Shown: in pieces, positions 58,620-64,000 of the stretch | How the letters are laid out: each line of letters opens with the position of its first letter | Position numbering within the stretch: the stretch's first letter is position 1 | Assembly: GCA_024138025.1 (NCBI GenBank) | Contig: JAMXBD010002262.1 | Location: forward strand, 1 to 64,000 | Length of the DNA: 64,000 nucleotides | Source of the DNA: Combretum micranthum | Lineage: Eukaryota > Streptophyta > Magnoliopsida > Myrtales > Combretaceae | Direction: 5' to 3' | The notes under the pieces: model-generated | Seen by the model: the letters and a program-made list of their open reading frames with translations, nothing else | Databases searched by the model: none | Told to the model about the DNA's origin: nothing | Position numbers and translations under genes: made by a program

Positions 58620-59700
58620 GTTATAGGAGGATCAGGCCACATGTTTAGTGAGATGGGAATCTTTTGCCATGTTAGAAATGGAGAATTTGACTGAATTGAA
58701 GAAGGCTTAGAGTATTATTGAAGGATATGACACTAAGTGGTGTTGTCAAAGAACTTGATGAGGTATATAGTGCTTGGAAGAAGGATTGTCAACCCTGTTT
58801 AAAGAGTGGTTGATGTGGATTGAGAGAGCATTCCCAGATCTAGGTACTCCAGTAGAAGTAATATACATATTGGAAAGGCTGGCAAAAGTAAATGGAGGTG
58901 GAGTTGAAATAGACGATATAGTATTTATTGTTTCTGAAAAATCTCTTAGGCCACCTCTACAGATTTTTGCATTTAGGAGGTTATTGGTCCTAAAAGATCT
59001 ATGCCCATGATTTGAGGAGTGACCATGTAGTTGTGAGAGATATAAACTCATCTAGTGATGATGTGATGTTACAACATGTTATTAGTAGCCAATTGTCTCA
59101 AGATATTTTAATGGCTAGACCTCTAGTGATACCAGAAGGAGCCCCATAACATATGCATGGAGTAGATGCCCATGGTGATATGATGGACAAAGTATCACAT
59201 TTTGTGGAGCGAGTCCTCAAGTACCTAAAGTAGGTATGTTTGAGACACCTGTGAGAAAGGTCGATATAAAGGGGATTAAGACTGGATTAAGAAGGGAAAT
59301 TGAAGATCAAAGTTTCAAAGATGCTTTGGCAGTAACTAATGAAACATATAGACAAATGTATAATGCATATATGCAAGCATACCACCCAAATCCCTTGCAC
59401 CTACACCTTGGACCTCCTTTTGGTGAATAAATTCCATGGGAAGCCGAGCATCCATAGTTTCAAAGGGAGAATTGGATGCCATGGGAGCAAGTTGTGCCAG
59501 CACCAGTAGCACTAGAGATTCCTAGGACATGTGGAGTGAATATTAGAGAATCAAATCCAGAACAGGAACCACAACAAATAGATTAAGATATGATGGAGGG
59601 AAGTCAGAGTGATTCCAATAGCATTGATGAATATCTTGATTTAGATCCTATAGATAAGGGTAAGAGACCTTTGTATCTTGATCCAAGGAAAGAGACTTGA
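58620..59700 (+). mobile_element. Unidentified decayed coding region between primer site and gag
   Basis: About 1 kb between the primer site and gag has protein-like frames that match no gag I recognise. One (58774-59010) has LFKEWLMWIERAFPDLGTP; another (59236-59430) has GLRREIEDQSFKDALAV, with an acidic Ser/Asp/Gln-rich end (PEQEPQQID, SDSNSIDEYLDLDP) continuing past a stop to ~59698. Stops at several points make it non-functional here. Extra ORFs before gag are known in some plant Ty3/gypsy groups such as Ogre, but those use other primer tRNAs. A captured host fragment or a second element inserted here is possible. Confidence 0.45.
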
Positions 59701-60008
59701 GGGAGGAATGGGTTGGTAGAAGTATGTATGTAGCAGTATATAGTATGAAAGATTAAAGAGCTACAAAAATAGTATAGTGCCAATTTTGTCATGTATATAG
59801 TAGCACTAGATATAATAATCATGTTGGTAGCTCTCTTTTGTAAGAATATATATTATGAGCTTTTGACTATGCTATGTAAATTATGTTTAGTAGTAATGAA
59901 AGATATGTGTAAATATGTGAATCTATAAAAATGTTGTATGATTGCCATAAAGATTAGACAAAGTTTGATAGATAGATTTTATTTGAAAAATATAATGGTA
60001 CTAAGAAT
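59701..60008. other. Spacer before gag
   Basis: AT-rich sequence with many stops in all frames; no feature seen. Confidence 0.4.
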
Positions 60009-61202
60009 ATGTTTAATGTTGATAGAATACCAAGGACAAGAGCGGAGAAAAATAGGGAAAGAGGCGAGCATTCACGAGCAAATCGATCTAATAATGCACC
60101 CGGGCCACCTCAAGATCGCCTAGAGGCTATACTAATGGCAATACAACAACAAAATGTTTTGATATTGCAGGCATTAAGAACGGGACAAATCCATCAGACA
60201 ATGCCACCATCAGTCATGGCGCCAAATGCACCGTAGGAGGCTATTGGAAGATCAGGAAATCCTAATGCGCCAGTTCAACCACTAACTGTTGAGTCTGGAA
60301 GCTTAGGATAACCACCTGAACTTGCTACAAGAATACAAGCATAGCCTCAACCAGGATAGGAGTTACCACCATCACTCCGACCCTAAAGGAATATATTACC
60401 AGAATTTATCAAATGCAATAGATATTTTGAAGGGCTTCTCAACAAACCTAAAGAAGCCGAGGATTGGATAGCTCAAATTGAAAGGTCATTTGATGCATTC
60501 CAAGTACCCGAAACCCTAAAAATGACTTATGGATCATATCTGTTGCGTTTAAGAGCAAGAACTTGGTAGGACTTTAAGTTAAGAACTTTACCACAACGGC
60601 GACATGGGAAGTGTTCAAATGGGAATTTTTAAAAGAATATTTCCCTAGAAGTTTAAAAGCCAAATATAGCACCGATTTGATGAACTTAAGTCAAGGGAGT
60701 AGAACCGTTGATGAATTTGAACATGAGTTTAATTGGTTGCTACAATTTGCCCCCAATGCATATAAAGACAGTGACGAATTGAAGAGGCAAACTTTTATAG
60801 AAGGTTTAGAGCCACACTTCCAAAGAAGGCTTGTAGAATTTGAATTATCTAATTTTGCTGCTTTGGTAGAGAAAACACAAGTCATTGGACGTGCTAAGGT
60901 ATATGAAGCAGAAAGATATAGAAGAAGAGGATAAACTTAACTCGGGGATAAACTTTATTCCTAGGAAGACCAAGTTCATTAAAAAGGCTAGAACAAAAAG
61001 TGGAGTGACTGGAAGGAATAATGTTATCTGTTGGAAATGCAAGAAATCTCATTATCTAAGAGATTGGCCTCAATTGCAACACAAATGTTACTACTGTGGA
61101 GAAAGTGGACATATGGCCAACACATGTCCAAAAAAGACTGGAGCTACTTGTTTTGTTTGTGGAAAAGTTGGACATATATCCACAAATTGCCCACAACGAT
61201 AA
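60009..61202 (+). mobile_element. Ty3/gypsy gag, decayed
   Basis: Gag packages element RNA in the virus-like particle. Here it starts MFNVDRIPRTRAEKNRERG, has the LEAILMAIQQQNVLILQAL helix, then after stops and a shift near 60600 the capsid region (KEYFPRSLKAKYSTDLMNL, EFEHEFNWLLQFAP, RQTFIEGLEPHFQRRL). After a further frame change it ends with three zinc-knuckle units: a degenerate one at 61029-61070 whose last Cys is Trp, and two canonical CX2CX4HX4C units at 61086-61127 and 61149-61190. Several stop codons show it is not functional. Confidence 0.85.
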
Positions 61203-61505
61203 GGATCTTCACAACAAAGAGGGACAGTAGGAGCAACAGTTCGAAAGGAAAACAACAATAATGCTAGCAAGACTACTGGAGTTGCTAGAGTTTATGTCAT
61301 GCATGGAGTTCCAATGGAAAAAGAAGTAGACGAGACAGATGAAGAGAGTATTTGAGATAATGTTGATACTGAAGAGACTGAATTAATTTCAGGTATGTCA
61401 ATGAAACTTTGTTTTGTTATAATACACAAATGCACTTGGAACGATAAATTTAAAATCTTATGTTTAATAATAATAATAATAATAATATAGGGTAATTACA
61501 TGATA
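61203..61505. mobile_element. gag-protease linker, decayed
   Basis: Polar, acidic-coded linker typical of the gag-pol junction (EEVDETDEES-like composition near 61325), with an (AAT)n microsatellite at 61465-61488. No separate gene. Confidence 0.4.
61465..61488. repeat. (AAT)n microsatellite
   Basis: About eight AAT/TAA units inside the retroelement, probably an insertion that expanded after the element decayed. Confidence 0.85.
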
Positions 61506-62050
61506 AATAGGAACCATACAAGTAAAAGGTCATCCTAAGTATGCGTTGTTTGATATGGGCACTACGCACTCTTTCATCAACATTGAATTGGCAAGACAAA
61601 TAAGGCTAACCCATGAAACCATGGAGAAAGGGTTAGGGATTTCTACTCCTACCGGAAGGTTAGTTATAACCCGTGAAATTATAAGAAAATGTCTGTTAAA
61701 AATAGGTGAGTAAGAATCAATTGCTGACCTTATCATGGTGGAAATACACAAATATGAAGTCATTAGAGGGATGACTTGGTTAACTATGGCAAGAGAAAAA
61801 TTTGATTGTTGACTTAAGACAATATCATTTGTTGATTATCAAGGAAAGCGGGAAAACTTCACTGGAGAAATACTTAAGGATCATGGTACTAAAATGATTG
61901 TCATTGAAATTGATGAAAAAGAAGCTGTGGAGCTGAGAAAAATTATAGTAAGTGCTATGGAAGGTGAACTGGAGAAACCCAATATGTAAACTATTAGAAC
62001 GGTACATGAATATCCGTATGTATTTCTCGAGGAACTACCAGGTTTACCAC
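61506..62050 (+). mobile_element. Ty3/gypsy protease, decayed
   Basis: The aspartic protease motif appears as LFDMGTTHSFIN near 61546; functional copies have D-T/S-G, so the central residue is changed. Downstream words (IRLTHETMEKGLGISTP, GMTWLTMAREKFDC) fit the rest of the protease and its linker. In-frame stops follow. It would have cut the gag-pol polyprotein. Confidence 0.75.
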
Positions 62051-62931
62051 CACCAAAAGAAGTATAATTTTCTATCGACTTGATGCCAGGAACAGAACTG
62101 GTATCAAAACCCCCTTATCAAATGGCACCTGTGGAGTTAAAGGAACTAAAAGTGCAATTGCAAAAATTATTAGACAAAGGATTCATTTACCTTAGTGTAT
62201 CACCATGGGGAGCACCAATCTTGTTTGTCAAAAAGAAAGATGGCTCCATGAGATTATGTATAGATTACTAAGATCTAAACCGGGTTACCATAAAGAACAA
62301 ATATCCTTTTCCAAGAATCGATTATTTGTTTGATCAATTGCGAGGAGTGAAGGTATTTTCTCGAATTGATCTAAAATCCGGATATCATCAAATCCGAGTG
62401 AAGGCAGAAGATATACCTAAGATTACATTCCAGACTCGGTGTGGTCATTATGAATTCTTAGTCATGCCATTTGGATTAACTAATAAATTGGCAATCTTTA
62501 GGGATTTGATGAATCGGATATTTTGACCTTTGTTAGATACTTGTGTTATAGTGTTCATTGATGATATATTGGAATACTCACCTTATGAGGAACAACATGA
62601 AGAACATTTGAGAAAGGTGTTGCAAATATTAAGAGAAAATAAGTTATATGCCAAGTTATCCAAATGCGAATTTTGGCTTAAGAGTATATCTTTTCTTAGA
62701 CACATTGTATCTGCAAAAGGAATATTCGTGGATCCCATAAAGATTAAGGCCAATGTGGATTGGAAGAGGCCAGAAACTGTCACTGAAGTGAGGAGCTTCT
62801 TGGGATTAACTGGATATTATAGGAAGTTTGTAAAAGATTTCTCTAAGATTGCTCAACCATTAACCCAAATAACAAGAATGAATGAGAAATTGAATGGAAT
62901 GAGAAATGAGAGCAAAGCTTTTAAGAATTAA
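62051..62931 (+). mobile_element. Ty3/gypsy reverse transcriptase, decayed
   Basis: The domain is recognisable throughout: [59 protein letters not shown], the catalytic FIDD (62554-62565), then [20 protein letters not shown]. Stops interrupt it after CIDY (~62270) and before PLLD (~62526), and the frame shifts between segments. It belongs to the Ty3/gypsy family, probably the Tekay/Del lineage judged by the integrase. Confidence 0.9.
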
Positions 62932-63360
62932 AGAAAAGACTAACAACTGCTCCGATATTAGTCTTACCTAATGATAAAGAGCCATTTGCTATTTACAGTG
63001 ATGCATCAAAGAAAGGATGTGTATTGATGCAAAATGGGAAAGTAATAGCGTATTCATCTAGACAACAAAAACCACATGAAATCAATTATCCAACACATGA
63101 CTTGGAATTAGCTGCTATTGTTTTTGCTCTCAAAATATGAAGACATTACTTATATGGGTAGAGATGTGAGATATATATATAGATCATAAAAGCTTGAAGT
63201 ATATATTCATGCAAAAAGAGTTGAACATGAGACAGCATAGATGGTTGGAGTTAATTAAAGATTACGATTTAAGCATCAATTATCATCTAGGTAAAGTTAA
63301 TGTTGTTGCTGATGCTTTAAGTAGAAAAAGCTATGGAGAAATAGCTTCGATGATAATCGA
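62932..63360 (+). mobile_element. Ty3/gypsy RNase H, decayed
   Basis: [11 protein letters not shown] (~62985-63017) holds the first catalytic Asp; [19 protein letters not shown] and [10 protein letters not shown] follow, ending [16 protein letters not shown] stop replaces the usual Trp after FALKI near 63140 and another lies before RCEIYIDH. Confidence 0.87.
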
Positions 63361-64000
63361 GCAAAGAGAACTCATTAAAGAGTTTGAAAGACTCAATGTG
63401 GAATTCACAATACCAAGTTTTGGAGATGAGATTCATAATCTAATTGTAGAACCCACATTGCTTCAAAGGATTAAAGAAGAACAGAAACAAGATGAGGAAT
63501 TCCATAATATTATACAAGGAATAAATCAAAGTAAACATAAAGAATTCTGAATAGATGAAGGAGTCCTCAGGTTGAACAATAGGTTATGTGTACCTAATAA
63601 CCTAAACTTAAAGAAGGAATTAATGCATGATGCCCATTATTCCGGATATGCAATTCATTCGGGCAAGACCAAGACATATCAAGAATTAAAAAGTGCCTAT
63701 TGGTGGAGTGAAATGTCGAAAGATGTCATGGAATTTGTCGCAAAATGTGAGATATGCCAAAGAGTTAAAGTTATGCATCAAAGACTAGGTGGATTACTAC
63801 AACCATTACCAATTCTGGAATGGAAAGGGATCAAATATCCATGCATTTTGTGTGTTCTTTACCCAAAACAAGAGTAGTACATGATGTTGTATGGGTAATT
63901 GTGGATAGACTCACTAAGTTAGCCCATTTCTTGCCGATAAATATGACATATTCATTGGAGAAGCTAACACGAATATATTTAAAGGAAATTGTTAGATTAC
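63361..64000 (+). mobile_element. Ty3/gypsy integrase, decayed and cut by window end
   Basis: The zinc-binding N-terminus is seen in 63572-63877 (MHDAHYSGYAIHSGKTKTYQ ... CEICQRVK), then LGGLLQPLPILEWK. After a one-base shift near 63828 the core continues (VVWVIVDRLTKLAHFLPINM, ~63880-63945). The first catalytic Asp position reads His (SMHFV). The end of the core, any chromodomain and the 3' LTR lie beyond 64000. Confidence 0.87.

Overview
The window is AT-rich nuclear DNA from a flowering plant. The evidence is a cluster of single-exon CrRLK1L-type (FERONIA/MEDOS-like) receptor kinases embedded in plant LTR retrotransposons (Ty3/gypsy, with tRNA-Met-type primer sites) and small non-autonomous DNA transposons. 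Species cannot be read from the sequence. I see no bacterial-style operons, no CRISPR array and no RNA gene.

Layout. A unit of at least 21 kb is present twice in direct orientation: copy 1 at 1-21055 and copy 2 at about 24537-45963. In order, each unit carries: the 3' part of an LTR with a primer-site relic; a GGTTCC-rich hAT-like element; a receptor kinase (RLK-A at 3498-5986, RLK-B at 27945-30428); a stub of a second receptor gene that keeps only the signal-peptide end (7342-7596, 31820-32077); another hAT-like element; an LTR followed by an antisense Ty3/gypsy pol-gag relic; a 2.7 kb solo LTR inserted in that relic's gag with a CTCAT target duplication; and a hAT-type MITE with an 8-bp target duplication. 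From 21055 to 24536 there is LTR-like sequence absent from the end of copy 2. Copy 2 instead runs at 45964 into an antisense gag start plus LTR. A third, more diverged receptor gene (RLK-C, 48280-50779) follows. Its promoter holds a Mutator-type MITE that A and B lack. From about 53 kb to the end the window is LTR retrotransposon sequence, including a decayed Ty3/gypsy element whose 5' LTR ends at 58444. Its gag, protease, reverse transcriptase, RNase H and integrase run off the right edge.

Functional reading. Complete CrRLK1L proteins are plasma-membrane receptors with a secreted malectin-like ectodomain, one transmembrane helix and a cytoplasmic Ser/Thr kinase; the family acts in cell-wall sensing, growth and fertilisation. 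No copy here is open end to end. RLK-A has one frameshift exactly between ectodomain and transmembrane helix, RLK-B has about eight frameshifts, and RLK-C has three, all in the ectodomain. Copy 2 differs from copy 1 mostly by 1-2 base deletions, so some of these breaks may be consensus errors in the assembly rather than true pseudogenisation.

The most informative signals are a gene-conversion-like tract shared by RLK-B and RLK-C, the twice-preserved signal-peptide stubs with an invariant 17-nt leader, the MULE-type MITE in the RLK-C promoter with visible empty sites in A and B, and an unexplained ORF between primer site and gag in the Ty3/gypsy element. I did not find a convincing wholly new system.
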